A stretch of 64,000 bases of DNA from Trametes villosa (taxonomy: Eukaryota > Basidiomycota > Agaricomycetes > Polyporales > Polyporaceae), in contig PUDQ02000001.1 of assembly GCA_002964805.2 (NCBI GenBank), positions 4,860,001 to 4,924,000 of the forward strand, read 5' to 3'. Positions within the stretch are counted from its first letter, which is position 1, and each line of letters opens with the position of its first letter. Positions 24,771 to 37,584 of the stretch are shown in pieces. The position numbers were made by a program, and so were the translations under genes. The notes under the pieces were generated by a model that ran no database searches, was not told the DNA's origin, and saw only the letters and a program-made list of their open reading frames with translations.

Positions 24771-27700
24771 TAAGCGTGGAAGAGGAGGTCCGTTCGGCGA
24801 GGAGGCCTCTTCGTATGGGCATGCGACGTGGTGTGAAACGATGTATTGCATCGGAATCACTTCGATGAGGGGCTCCGGATCCGCGTAGACCAGCCGAGCG
24901 CCTAATCCTCGGTGTACTCGGTAAGGATCCCTGCTTGAATCGGCCGGCGCGAGGGGAGGGTACGCTCTGACAGCGGCAAAGACCTGGTGTTTCAGCTCCC
25001 CAGCAATGGACCTTTGATGAAGAAAAATGGATTGGATCTGGCCGTAGTTAGGGACGGTTGCGTCGTGGGCGCGCAAGTATACCACTTGGCTGTCACCGGG
25101 ATTGTGGGCGATGCTCGTATATCTCCGGCCTCGGTGTATAATCGCGGGGAGCATCTGGCCCTTCGGGTTCAAAAGCGGGACGAACGGGTCGGCGAGAGTG
25201 TCGTATCGGCGATATTTCAGTTGCTGAGACAGATGAGCATCCACAGAGAGTCGATGGAAGAGGGCATCATAGACGACTGAGGAGAGTAGCGTGAAACGCG
25301 AGGCTTCTGGGATTACCGATTCCTCCGCAGAAAATCCGAGATCGGCGAGTGTGGGTGTCGGATTCCTCGAGTCGCCTCCAAAGCTGTCCTCGAGAAAGGG
25401 CGCAAGTTCTCCGATAAACTCGGCAAGCAGGGGTGTGTCGGCGAGGTTCCTCAGGTTATTGGCCATACAAAATGATCGGAACATTGTATGCTCCATCTCG
25501 CCTGGTTCAAAAATCAGCTACGGGTATGTGGCTTACGGATGTCACGTACTTGGCCGGAAGTTCTTACTTGCATTTCGAAGCAGCCAAATGAACCGTTCAA
25601 ACGGGAAAGACCAATATGCGTGGGTGGGACCAAAATCCTCCAGAATCTCTGCCAAGTGAAGAGCCAAGTGGTGGTTCGGCGTGAGATCGAGGTCAGGGAA
25701 GAGCTCCCGCAGCCCTCGGATGTACTTGAAGATGTGGAATTCGTATGACGCGATCGCCTCGGAATCGAGACGCTTTGCGGTGCCTCGCTTGACCGCTACG
25801 ACGAGATCCAAGAAGTTGAGTAGCAGAAGCTTTCGCCGTGGCGGCGTGTCGATGGAGCTCCACAGACGGACGAGAGTGATGGGGAGATTGATGAGGCAGA
25901 ATGTGCGCCATTGATCAGCACTGAGCGAGCCGGCGGATGCGCTTCCTACCTCCGCGGGGGCACGTCCGAGGAAGCTGGGGAGTATGGTCTTGGCCATGTC
26001 ACATCTGATGCTCTGTAGTACTTCGCGTCCGAGTGTTACTCGTTTCTTGGAAGGTCGCGGATGGGAAGGGTTCTCTTGGGAGGCTGGAGATGCCGGGCCA
26101 ACCTTCTGAGAAGCGAAGTGAGTCACGGTGCATCGGTAGTCAGAAGCAATGCAAACCTTGAGAATGGCTTCGGAGAGCTGCTGCTTGGTCAATTTCCCCG
26201 GGACGCCTAGTCCGTCAGCTTCGTAGACAGCTTGCAACAGGCGGAGGTTGAGTTTCCTCTTCAGCGCGGACGGCGTAGAGCTACTAGCCACCCAGGCACG
26301 TGCAAAGGCGAGCTCTTCGGTGGTGACCGGAGCGGGCTCATCGTCGACTTCATCCGCCGAGGCGACCTTGACGTCCATCCCGAAGATCCGACGGCAATGC
26401 CGTTGGAACAGACCAAGGAACAGATTATGCATGGTATCAATGACGACGTATCGAGTGGGTCGCCAGTAGGGGAGGTCCAGCAGAGCGGAGTAACGAATGC
26501 CTGAGGCCTTGAATAACTGTTCTCGGCGCCGTTCGGTTGTAGCTGCCTTCCACTCCTCGGCACAACGGCGGAAAGCGTCACAATCGCGTCTGGGCCACGA
26601 CGCTTTGTCCAGGTTGTTGATGGAAGGCTTGAGTAGTTGGCAGAACGAGCAAAACATCGCAGAGCTGTGAGAGGCCTGTCCACTGGTCTTCCTCGCAGCG
26701 CCGAGATCGCAAATCAGCGGGAACGCGGCACATCTTGTCAAGCGCCCTTGAGGTCGGTATGCAGTACGAGTGTAGCGAACACCTTGAGACCAGAAGACAT
26801 TGAACTCTTGCACTAGTGGGTGGAGGAAGTGGTTAACCTGATCCAGGGACGGCGCTTTTGGGCCCGGCATTACGCCTGCGAGGTATATGTTCTCGCGTTT
26901 GTAGCGGATGTTGGGAGGGAGGTTAAGACAAACCATGAAGATGACTCCTGCCGAGTACGTGGCTCCTCCGTGCTTATTTCCTCGTGGGTTGAACCAATCC
27001 ACAAAGAGGCTAAAGATGTAGCGTCCCTCCGAGCCGCATTCGCGAAGAAACGGCTTTCCGTCTGGTCCTAGAAACCGTAGTAACTCGGGGGATTCTAGGA
27101 TGTCACCCACGAATCCGGAAGTGTTAGATCGAGCGTTGATCTGGGAAGCGTCGAGGCGGCTCTCGATGTCAGGCCGTAGGAGGAAGCGTCCAAGCCAAGA
27201 GGCGAGACTCTGATGAGAGTATGAGCGGACGGGACGGGAGTCGGCGCCATGCCTCAAGAGCTTGGCGCTGCATGGGGCGCTCGTAGGGGTCGCTCGGTGA
27301 GAGCACTCTTCGGGATATCGAGCACGAGGGCGCCGATTGCGCTGGTCAGTGGATGGGAGATAGCTCGGAAGGACCCCGACCAGGTCCGGAGGCAGCGCCG
27401 ACTCGCCGGCCTCCGTGTGATCGTCGTCGGCGAGTTCGGGATCTCGTGGCGGGTAGAGCGCAAAGCACTCGGGGCAGCAGGCGTAGAGGGTAAACTCAGG
27501 TTCCAGGTGGAAATGCTTTCGGGCCGTTGCGAGGTCGGCGGGTAAGGTGGCCATGATCTTCGCGTGAGGAGCTTGCGTGAGTCGTCCATTCTGGCCGCAG
27601 AGAAGCGTGATGATGACCTTGATACTTCGTAGGATGAAGTGACATCCGGGGAAAGACAGATTGTGTACCAAGTTGAGAACGACGACGAGGAAGACCGCGA

Positions 27701-28517
27701 CGTTGACAACCGGAAGATAACGAGTAGCACTTTCAAAGAACCGACCTGATATGTGGCATGCTGGTCAGAGGGTGAAGCGTGGTAGGTAGCACTGCATACC
27801 CGTATCGTAGGTCGCGGGTTGGGCACCCGATCGTGACCCCCGGACTGCATACCCCTGAAGGCGTCGTTGTCGCGTCCATTCTTCCATCCTGAGGTTTTCC
27901 ATGCGCCGCAGCTCGGAGTCGATGGTATAGAACAGGGACGTGACATGTCGAGATGGGTGAGGGCCGGCGGGCCCGCGAAGATGCTGCGACATGTTGTCGT
28001 GGTGAAACTGCAGGTAGGAAACGTGCAACAACGTCTCCCCATTGGCGGAATCGCCTCTTAAGAGGCCTGAAGGACCTTCATCCCAGGCGAGATATCCACA
28101 AGGGCCCGGGTACATCGAAGTCGGAGTGGTAGGAGGAAAGATGAACCGGAGGGATGGGGGGCGTCTGTAGCTCTCGATCTGTCTGCCGACCTCGGCGATG
28201 CTGAGAGAAGGGATCGTGTTCAGGGAAGGGCTGATCTCGACTGCGACAACGCTAGGGATATGTTCGTAGGTGGGATGAGCGGTTGATCTGAAAAGTGGAT
28301 TGTCGTCCATCACGTCGTGATTGCGCAGCGTCTCCAACATTGTGGCCCTTTCGAAGCTGCGCGATGCCTCTACAGACGACGTGGGTCCGGATTCATGACG
28401 TAGAAAGTCTTTCGCTCGTTGTGCTAGTCTGTGCTGCTGGTAGGTCGAGCGGCCTTGCGTTGCGCCAGCGGGGTTCTTGCCATCGTCCGTGCACTGGTCG
28501 CAATAACACTGGCGCAT
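24679..28517 (-). CDS. Plavaka-type (Tnp2/Transposase_21, CACTA-like) transposase
   Basis: DDE/RNase H-fold transposase for a DNA transposon. Exon 1 starts at 28517 (MRQCYCDQCTDDGKNPAG) and ends in TYDTG; the frame continues as RFFESATRYLP and the helical LVHNLSFPGCHFILRSIKV. A Cys motif YACCPECFALYPP follows. Catalytic-region signatures are FSLFVDWFNPRGNKHGG (first Asp), ICDLGAARKTSG with FCSFC (metal-binding Cys/His cluster) and IDTMHNLFLGLF (third acidic block and His). A further intron joins WLLRNA to EMEHTMFRSFCMANN; the last exon ends in VVVALDE then GWNY and a stop at 24679. The frame is open for about 1,150 residues with no nonsense codon, so the protein may be functional. Terminal inverted repeats and target-site duplications were not found by eye. 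Confidence 0.85.
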
Positions 28518-30429
28518 GTCTATTGTGTTCAGAAACCATGAGCGTGTCTCAAAGGTGACAGTAAAGAGGATTTACTTTGCCGCGGCGAAAGGTGGATTAG
28601 ATACTCGAGAGCGTGATTCGGGTGGGTTGCAGCTGAGCCAGGCTACGACAGAAGAGGGGTCGCCAGGATATGTCCCAGGAGACCCCCTCTGATAAAAAGG
28701 ACGGGGTGTTAGACAGGCTAAGAACAGCACAATGATGATCACAGACAAAAACAACAGCAAAATCATCGCGCCGATCGGTCGATCGAATCTCTGATCCATT
28801 GGTGAAACCTGAGCCCGACAAAGATCTACCTCCACATCGGTCGTGAATTCAGCGGCCATTGTGTGAGGAGGCCGCCGAAGCAATCAACCTCCAGAGATGC
28901 TGTACGATATTGGATCCGCGGAGGTTAGTTGCGCCACGTAGGTAAAGAAGTCATACCGATTGCCAGGATCAGCTCTGCTTGCGCTTCGCCTTGGGCATTC
29001 TTCATTGGTAGCAGCAAAGGCTTCTGGTGGACCGGTAGCAGACTTGCAACTTGGTAGATCTCTTCGCGTCCTGCACGTCCATGAATCATCCTCGCGCGAG
29101 CGACGATACCGCCTCCCTGGTCAAGGGACACGGCTGTAAGTCAGACCCTAGAAGGAGATCCGAGGTACCAACCCGTGCTGCAATCTTCTGAGAGTGGTCG
29201 AGCAGCTAATGGCAGTCCAGACGCGTACATACGCGTATGAGCATGGTCTTCGTGATAAACCGCGCCCATCATCCCAGCCCGGTCGCGCGCGGCACGACAA
29301 CTGGACAATACTCTGCTTTGTGCGCGTGAAGCAGGGGAAGAAGCACCGTGGTCGTAGGCAGAGAACGATTCTCACGACCTGGCCGTAGTACCTCAGTGTG
29401 ACGACTTTCACTGTTCCCAAACGTCCCGGTGGAACTACGCGCGCGCGCCGGACATTCAAGTGCAGCAGATACATTGACGTACTTGTCGCTGATTACCACC
29501 CTGCCAGGTGGCACGGATCGTGGTACATGAACCTCGCGAGTCACTGTATCGATGCCTGGCGGGATGTTTATCTTCGACAGTTTTTGTGGTGGGATAGGGT
29601 ACGTACGATATGTTCCTAGGACTTGTACAGAGATAGGCCGTTCGGCTTTCGCCACGTCTATTACCTAGGCGACGGAGAAGGCTTTGGTAGAGGCTTATCT
29701 GCAAAAACGATGATGTGCAGGTCGCGGATGTCGCGTCGCGTACGGCGCGGGAAGCAAGGATGAGAGAGAGATCCAGTATTCTCGGTCGTTTGATGTAGTC
29801 CAAGTAGTAGAGCCATGGTTCGAGCTCCAATTTCAGTGCGAACGTGTAAGGTGCGTCCGGGAGCACCGCGGTAAACGGACAATAGACTCGTGTCCGAGTC
29901 GGATAACTTGAGAACAGAAACGAAAACAGGCGCTCGTGGGTGAGGTTTGCAGGCGCCGTAATCGGGGGTGCCGGACCGGCAGGAGTCGGTAGCGCGCGGG
30001 CGGGCGGGGGCCACACACGAGTTCAGCGCACCCGGCACACAGCACACGCATAGAGTCTGGAGTCAACGGAGTACAGGAGCGCATGCCATTGTGATGAAGT
30101 GGGTGTATGGGTCCGTCAATCCATGTACCAATCCCCTGTGCACCAACAATCGGATCGGACCGGCACACTGCACATGGAGCTTAGTGCGAACTTGTCGTGA
30201 TGCTACATAATTTACGGTTAAGCTACGTTTAACTAGGAGACATAGGACGCACCTGATGGTATGTGAGTCCGTAGAAGAGATAGCCTGTGTGTCTAGACCC
30301 AGCTGCAGCTCAATCTCCGCTGGGACAGCGAAAGCAGGCATTGTGGGAGACGCTGGAGCGACCGTCTGTCTTCCGCCGTGGCTAGATATCAGTCTGGAAT
30401 TTAGATATGAGAGGGTACCAATGGCGGAA
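28518..30429. other. Unresolved region, probable fragmentary coding on minus strand
   Basis: On the minus strand a short frame ending near 28572 contains one strong hydrophobic helix (AMILLLFLSVIIIVLFLACL). Frames around 29655-29270 and 30016-29456 have protein-like composition (GTYRTYPIPPQKLSKINIPP; LKLELEPWLYYLDYIKRP). None could be assigned to a family or joined into one model. Some may belong to the 3' tail of the DUF6534 gene upstream or to transposon cargo. Confidence 0.35.
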
Positions 30430-32414
30430 GCTACACATAGGTTTCAACGTACTGAAATTGACACAGAAAGTGAGAGACGTACCGAAAGAAGTGGTCATCA
30501 GGATGATTTGAGCCAGGGCGAGCGAGTGAGGATTCAGATGCAGCTAGCGTCGCGTCAGGACGGCTGGCAGAGTATGAGGGGGGAGAGAGGTACCATTGTG
30601 ATGGTGGCAGCCAGCGTGAACCTGCGCGATTGTATTAAACTGTTAGGACGGCCGTGTGAGAAGGGAACTGCTGGCAACTTGCGAGACAGAAAATTCGTGT
30701 ACTATCTGCCGGAGTATCTGCGAAGCAAAATCAATATGAAGGGACGAGAACTACGGGTGAGAAACTTGCCACTCGGCCATCGGCATAGAATGGACTGTGA
30801 ACAAAAACAGGTCAGGGGCCGCGTTGAGAACAGACAAAAATGCTTACCCCGCCGGAAGCCGGACGAGCCAGAAAAACAGAAGAGATAGGACAAAGGAAGC
30901 AAGGAAGTCGGTGGCGGCCATGAGCGCATGTACGACCGTCTTGAGGATCTACAGAGCGCAATGAGCAGATGGGCAGCGAACAACGGCTGGGACAACGTAC
31001 GATTAAGAGAGAAGGCTGGAGAGGCCGACGAGGGAGTAGGCTGCCCATAGCTCGTCAACGCGGGTATGACGCGCGCGCAGGCCGTTATATCGGCGAGGAC
31101 TGACCTATTCACAAATACAACTACCCCAACGTCAGCTGAGCCTGCCAATAGAGATCTATGTGGGGACATACCGAGCGAAATGCCTGAGCCGGGTACGGAC
31201 TGTAAGGCCGGATGGTGATCGCGCGCGAAGCATACCCAAGACTCACCGCTTGCGCCGATAGCCATTGCGAACTGAGCGGCGGTTAGCCGATGCGAACCGG
31301 ACGAGATATTTGGAGGGTCTCACGCAGAGCGCAGTCACACAGTATGATATGTGGCTCATCATCTTGCGACTCACTAGCACGATGCTCGTTACGGTGGGTA
31401 CATGCCTTGACGGTCGATTTACTTACGGTCGAGAGTGCGCGTGATGTAGAACCTGTCGAGGGACGGATTAGAAAGTCGTCTGACGGACTGCGATTCCCGT
31501 AACGCACATTTGAACCATCACGATCGTCAAAGCCTGAAACAACCTCCTTCAGCGGCAGCACAGGCATCAAGGAGAGGGTGCAAGCGCACACTGAGCACGG
31601 AGAGGATCTGCGGTGCGACGAGCACAGAGGAGCGCGGGGACCCAAGGGTATAGCGGAGGTCAGTGCTTTGTCTTCGGCATGCTCGCGCTATGCGTGCTCA
31701 CGTTGCCTGTCCTGAGCGGAAGGGTTAGAGGGCATGGAAGGAGACGTAGGGCTCGGTCGTTACACACCGAACGATGATCTCATCTCCTATGCTCTCCGAC
31801 TTCACTAAGGTGAACCACGCTGTTTGTGCGTGGTAAGCGTTGAGGATCAGAGTGGCACCGGAGCGTGATAGAGGTGGCTTCTTGCTGGGCAGCGTCGTTG
31901 GAGAACGCATGCCGCTATCTGGGGGCACGTAGCAGGAAAGAAGCCCACACTCACCGATTATAGTGAACATGGCTGGTTGAGAAGTCGCAAGAAGGAACGT
32001 AATGGCGACCTGGGCAGGGTGAGATGCTCTCCATCACTCAGGATTGAGGCTACACCTACGAAAGTCTTCAAGGCCGTCCTGTCCCCGGCATATCTCCCAA
32101 AGTAGCCGATGGTTTGAACCAAAAGTACTGCGCGTAGGCGCGACGCGTCAGCCCAGGCCACGACTGAGTACCGCGAACATCTGACCTGCATAGAGCCTGT
32201 TCCGTGCATGTCAGTCAGTGCCGTGCGAGGAGAGAGAGCGGATAGCGTGCGACGTACGTGATGGAGATAGCGAAACCAAAGAGAGTGAGGCCTGGTGTGC
32301 TGTCCAGAAAGGTGAGGTATTCTCCTGAAAAGTGGTGACGTGTGCGTACTAGCTCGGATCCTCGCCGACGCCGAGGTTTGGCATATCAACCTCCCGGCCC
32401 ACAGGTTGCCCCAT
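30430..32414 (-). CDS. DUF6534-type seven-helix membrane protein (left inverted-repeat copy)
   Basis: Inside the left arm this is base-for-base the reverse complement of the gene at 55925. The spliced order is TPGLTLFGFAISIT, LYAVLLVQTIGYFGRYAGDR, AITFLLATSQPAMFTII, AWFTLVKSESIGDEI, ALTIVMVQMFYITRTLDR and TVVHALMAATDF. The last is the start of the DUF6534 domain, whose conserved core is (A/T)ATD followed by a helix. The arm ends at 30905 within this helix; beyond it the left copy reads LASFVLSLLFWLVRLPAG and later ILRQIVHEFS, homologous to but different from the right copy. The first exon and exact 3' end are uncertain. Family function is unknown. Confidence 0.6.
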
Positions 32415-34682
32415 TGAAGAACTCGAGCGACGTGCCGGGGAGAGGAAGGGGGGGCGTAGGACGTAGACGAGCGTTATGCAGCAGAGGGGCCGATCAGTGG
32501 GGGACGTCGACCGGTGGCGGGACGGAGGTCAGGATGGACGTTGGGCAGTAGAGACAGGGTGGGCAGCGGGGAGGCTATAATATGCAGCGAGGGTTGGACG
32601 GGCAGATAGAGGACGCGACAGGACGCGGGGAGACAATGATGAGGGCGCGGGATGCGAGGCGATGATGAGATATTTCAGACCCTAAGATACAAAACGGGGC
32701 GCGCAAGGTCAGCACATCTTTGCGGCCTAAACGCGCCATGACTTACCCGCTTGAGATTAGACCCAGGAAGGACCCGTCGAGCGCGGGTTTTGTCCGCTTC
32801 TCACGTCAGGGCGCCCCTGAGATCAGCAGAGATTTTCAGAAGGAATTCAACCGTTGGCGGGCTGCCAAAAGTTGCGCGCGGCGGCGGCCAGATCTCGTCG
32901 GCCACCACAGCACGGTTTGAATGCGTTGATCCCTATCCCGCCTGGATTGGGTTCATATTTTGACATCGTACGGGTGGGGTCTGCTTGGGCAATGGTGCGC
33001 GACATCACGGAATGGTAGGCGCGTAACCCGGGCTCGGGTGCATGTGTAGGCGGCGATTGGTCCATGGACGGGCATCATCAATATAGCGCAAGGTAACTAG
33101 GACCGAGTGCTGCTGATCTACTGTCATCTGCGAAGCTGAGAACGCGTCGAGGCCTGATCTGTATGCGTCTGCCCCGATGTCAGCTCGTGTCGCGTAGCGG
33201 CTCCTTTGACCTCGGAGCATCATCTGCATCCCGGAACGCGAAAGTCGGTTTCGGTGAGCGGGGAACCCCATGGAACCTAGCGGGGAATCGTGTACAATTA
33301 ATAAGCGACAGGCACCCGCCAAGGTGCGCGCTGTCATGCATGGGCCATTGCTTACGAAACCCGGCGCAACGGCTACTCCACAACGTAGCACACATGTAGT
33401 GATATGAAATGCGCACGCGGGAGTATCGAACTCGACGGCCGGCGGGGGATGAATACTCGGCGATAGAGGTGGAATGCGTATCGACGCCGGACACGGACGC
33501 TGGAGCAATCGTGAGCGCGGACGCGAACAAACAGAGACATAGCTGGCCTTTGGATAGGGTTCATGCGCGGGCAATTAAGGCACCGCTGATGGTCCTGCGT
33601 CGCGCGCGAGATGGCTCGCTTCATGTCTCGCATGGGCAAGACACGGTGTGAGATGGAGAGTGGTGAGGCTAAGGACGGCCGCTGCACTGTCCCCGGTGCA
33701 CTGGTCAAAGGCGCAGGTCCTCAGTAAACAGGTCGTCAACGACGCTTCGGAGACCTACAGATGCGAGACTCCAGAACAGAGCGACCTCCTCGCGCAGTTG
33801 AGATGCGCCTCGCCTACTACCTAGGGTAAGCTTTCTGGAAGCTCCGCGGAGCGCAGTCTAGTACACATCAGGTTCGCGGTGCAATCGGCGACGTGTTTGC
33901 CGGAGCTGTAGACGAAGAGGATGCCTTATTAGTCGACGTGATGGTTACGCCGGCATCGGTGTGAGATTCTCTCTAGCGAGCGGCGTCGAAGCACATGATA
34001 CCTGTCGCCGTTTAGTAGTACTGCGGATTCACTAGTAGGCTCCCCTTGCTGGGGCGGCATCAGCTATCGGAGGGGTGTGTAGAGGTAGCATACCTGCCGG
34101 TGATTCTCGCCCAGTCTTAGACAGTGGTCAGCGTCGGTGTACAGGCGGATGAGGATGGCTTACGGTGGACTCTTCGTCTGTGGCGGAGGAGACTGTGGGA
34201 GCGGCGTATCCGTGCATTCATCGGAAGGAGTGAAGCGAGATTCCCATGGGCCTCCTTAGGGCGCGCGCACCGTAGGTGGATGTGGGCGGGGGCGCCGCCA
34301 ACGGCAGCGACGGGCCCAGAGCGGGATCGGCTAGAGGAGAACGCATGCCTCGTCCCGCGACTATTGGTCTCACGTCAGATTCGGAACCCGGAGTATGTGT
34401 AGGTATTGGATGGTGCGGACTTACCTCGCTGCGCGGGCTGACGTCGAACAGCCGCGTCGAGGCATACACATATGCCCAAAGCGGCCAGGTTCCGACATGG
34501 CCTGTCGCTGCGGGGTCGGTGAGCTGGACCCCGACCTGTATGACCTTGAAGACAGACTGGCCTACGGTGCCTCGGTTCTGCTCATTTCGGGACTCGTCGT
34601 CGGAGTTGCACACCGTAAGCCGGAACTCCAGCCTCGCGAAGCGCTCGGCGCTCGGCGCTTGACAGTTGTTTGTCCCCGCTTG
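30905..34682 (-). repeat. Left arm of 3,778-bp inverted repeat
   Basis: Every position p pairs with 88339-p on the opposite strand, without an indel along the arm. One substitution was noticed (33111 T versus 55228 G on the plus strand). The inner edge is at 34682, after CCCGCTTG, where the copies split into unrelated sequence. The outer edge is at 30905, where they pass into diverged but homologous coding sequence. The part outside the DUF6534 gene (32415-34682) holds unassigned frames, including a candidate terminal exon with a perfect GTAAGT donor on the minus strand near 34425. Confidence 0.93.
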
Positions 34683-35122
34683 ACCACTCCTCCGAATTGG
34701 TACAGTGCACTGCTTCCATCGCAGTTCTCCCGAACCCCTTTTAAGCTTGAATGTTCCGTGACGATTGAGTCGGTCATGAAGAGCTGTTCGTGCTCCGCCT
34801 CCTAACCCACCTTCTGAGCTTTCACTATCATCTTTGCTCATGCTCAACCCGCCTGTCCCTGCATCTCACTTGTCTCTGCCTTTTGCAGGCGATGTACTAG
34901 GCGAATGGATATGCCAACCCGCAGTGAGTATCTTGCACACCTGGTGGCCTGCCAACGCTTCCTAACGCGTCAACTATGTATGGCCTTCCTGCCTACGAAG
35001 ACTGCGGACTCTCTGGGAGCCGTGCCTCATTTTGGGCCTTTTCCTGGAAGCTGGATTATCACAGGTAGTCGGAATGTCGCGGTACGTAGTACAAGACAGA
35101 CGTCGTAACAATCACGCTGAAC
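34683..35122. other. Spacer between inverted-repeat arm and next gene
   Basis: No gene recognised. The sequence immediately inside the arm has no counterpart at the other arm. Confidence 0.4.
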
Positions 35123-36802
35123 ATGTACACGCAGGGTAGTGGTGATTCTATACCGATAGATGGGTATCAGAATAACGACGGCCAGATGTCCCGCGGTGCC
35201 GGAGAGGACAATGATGTGCCCCCCATAGACGAACAGGTGAACTGCTCTGTGAACAGATTGCGTGTAACCCATGTCAAATGACCGGCTTTCAAGGGATACA
35301 GCTCGGACATAGAAGACGAGGATGCTATGGACGTGAGTTGAAACGCACTGCCAACTTTGAAGCCTTTCAAATAACTGTGCATCCGTAGCTCGATGACGAC
35401 GCACCTAGCGCTGCGCGAAACGGCGGCGGGCTGTGGCGCCGACTAGATATGATGGAGGAGCGACAGGACCAGGTCGACGTGCAGATAGCTCAAGTTTGGG
35501 ACGAGATACGAGCCCGGGCTAGTCTGGATGCACCGTCACGCAGAAATCCTCTCCGAGCTGCGGGGCGAAACCACCATAGGCGCGGAGGCATCTCGGACAG
35601 CGAAAGCGATTCTGCAGACAATCGCCGAGGTAAGGATTCTAGTGGAAACTATGTCAGGGTGAGTTGCTACCTTCGACCCGTACGCTGTGTTCTTCCTTGA
35701 GCTCATGAGATATAGCGATGCGTACGCGAGCACGTCCGCAATACCTTCGGGATCACCGCCGACGGTGTCTTTTTCCCGCCGCCGACGGAGGAGCAGCAAG
35801 CAAGAGTCATCGAGGAAATGGCAGTTGGCAGGATGCCGACGAAGCCTTTCCTATACGACTGGTCAAACCCTCCATCTACGCCTTACAACCGATGTGTTGA
35901 AGACGCATTTTGCCAAGACTTTTGGCTGAATGTCGCGGGAGGCGCGTACGCACTCAGTCAGATCCCGCTACGCTATCAGCAAGAGAAGGGCTTCTTGGGC
36001 GTACTACGCACGCACATCGTTGGTCTGAGGCGAAAATGGCTCAAGGCGCAGCGGACGCCCCTTTCTAACGAACAGACAACTGCCATCGCTCGGCGCAAGG
36101 CCGGGAATAGCCGTATAAGATCGGTGTGTACCATCACACAACTTAACTCCACTTGCTCTCACTGCGTGACTCGCTTTCAGCTGTTCCGCAATCGTCGCGC
36201 CGCAGCCACACATATCCCAGACCGAGAGCTAGCCGCTCGAGTCGTCGAAGTAGTGGACGCCGTCGGTACGCATGGGATCAGCTCCGATGAAGAGGTGCCG
36301 GTTCCAGGCGGTCGCGGGAAACAATTCGCGACATTCAGTAAGCCATGGAGGCCTCAAGCCCTTGTAGGACTCTACAACCACCTCGACACGATCCACGCGG
36401 CCACGAGAAATCCCAACGGTAACCCGATACGTACGAGGTACCACACGCCTAACGTCCGCGAAAGCATGACTGTCCCCGAAGGCCTTCCGATCGACTGTTA
36501 CGATCCCCTCTATACCGCAGCCCTTCCTGCTCAGCGAAAGATTAGCCTCCATCCAAAGCCGGCGTGTGGTATAGAGGAACTGTTTATGAAGGTGAGGGCG
36601 AGCGGGCGGATCTAAATGGTCGGAGGTGGAAGGCGCGGACGGTCGAACTATTTGTACATTCACCTAACACTTGCGAATCTATGCCTAGCTCACGCAGTGG
36701 CGAATCCCTCGTCCCTGACGCTCGATCGTACGTCGCCGCGCATCTGGGCTCCGCCACACTCCATCCCCGAGCGTACAACATCCCAAGTATCCTAGCTCCC
36801 TG
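35123..36802 (+). CDS. Unknown Agaricomycete family with coiled coil and GISSDEE motif
   Basis: Exon 1 (35123-35236) is acidic and begins MYTQGSGDSIPIDGY; exon 2 is 35294-35332 (GYSSDIEDEDAMD). Exon 3 from 35389 encodes a coiled-coil-like stretch (MMEERQDQVDVQIAQVWDE). Later exons read FLYDWSNPPSTPYNRCVEDA, YQQEKGFLGVLRTHIVGLRR, LFRNRRAAATHIPDRELAAR, then THGISSDEE and SKPWRPQALVGLYNHLDTI, and IDCYDPLYTAALPAQRK. From memory, proteins with this order (coiled coil, basic helical region, G-(M/I)-SSDE, conserved tail) are a large Agaricomycete family of unknown role, often near transposons. Between about 35487 and 35560 the frame shifts by one base with no intron of suitable length, so the gene may be broken. 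The 3' exon after 36591 is uncertain. Confidence 0.6.
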
Positions 36803-36924
36803 AACGATCTGGCATGGTGATACAGGATACGGGTACATTCTGAAAGTAGGGCAAAGACGGGGTACGAGTAATATTTACAAACAGATCAACATCCGCCTAC
36901 CGAGCGGCACCACATACCAGTCTA

Positions 36925-37584
36925 ACTAAACGTTTCTCGTGGCGTGGACGGGCCTCTTCATCTGCTCCACGCTCCAGTCCTGCAAGAGCTCCCTCTCGTG
37001 CGTCAAGTAAGCCAGAATCATCTGCGCCGCCTTCTCTAGGAGCCGGAAGTAAGAGTGGTTTTGCTCCAGCGCGAGTGACAGCAGCGCAACCTTCTCCGGT
37101 GTAGGCGAGACGTCGAAGGGGAGTGTCCCCCCCTGCGAGACGGAGTGAGACAATGTTGAGCGAGGCGTTGGACCGACGTGCACTCACCTCGCCGTCCAGC
37201 TCCGCTTTCTCCAGTAGACTAAGGGTGACGCGTAGCCACGAATGCGCGGCCTCGATGTGGGCCTGACGACACTCGTAGACTTGATCCGCGATGGTCTCTG
37301 GGACCGATTCCTCTCTCTGGGCTCGTCAGTTCAAGCATTTACAAGCTCTCGATGCAAGCTCACCCAGATGACGGAGTAGTGTGCGACGGCTTCTGCGGCC
37401 TGGCGGAAGTTGTATCGACACTGTAGCCAGTCGGAAACATCTTCAGCGCCGCTGCTGCACATAACGGTCTCACTAAGTAGCGTCAGCGAACAAGAGCAAG
37501 CCGAAGAGGTGGTATTGCGTACCTTGAGGTGTGGTCGGCCGTGGCGACTGGAGCGCGAGACGGAGAGGATTGCGTGTGGGACAT
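36925..37584 (-). CDS. Small all-helical protein, unknown function
   Basis: The start at 37584 reads MSHTQSSPSRAPVATADHTS. The following exons join in frame as ETVMCSSGAEDVSDWLQCRY, FRQAAEAVAHYSVIW, REESVPETIADQVYECRQAH, AAHSWLRVTLSLLEKAELDG and TLPFDVSPTPEKVALLSLAL, ending MKRPVHATRNV at TAG 36927-36925. Four introns of 50-60 nt have GT/AG borders. The product of about 165 residues has heptad-like amphipathic helices and no membrane segment. No family was recognised. Confidence 0.6.

Noticed and set aside
34124..34402. Open frames on the opposite strand inside each repeat arm
   Set aside because: Neither strand gave a recognisable protein; the GTAAGT donor favours the other strand, so no gene was called here.
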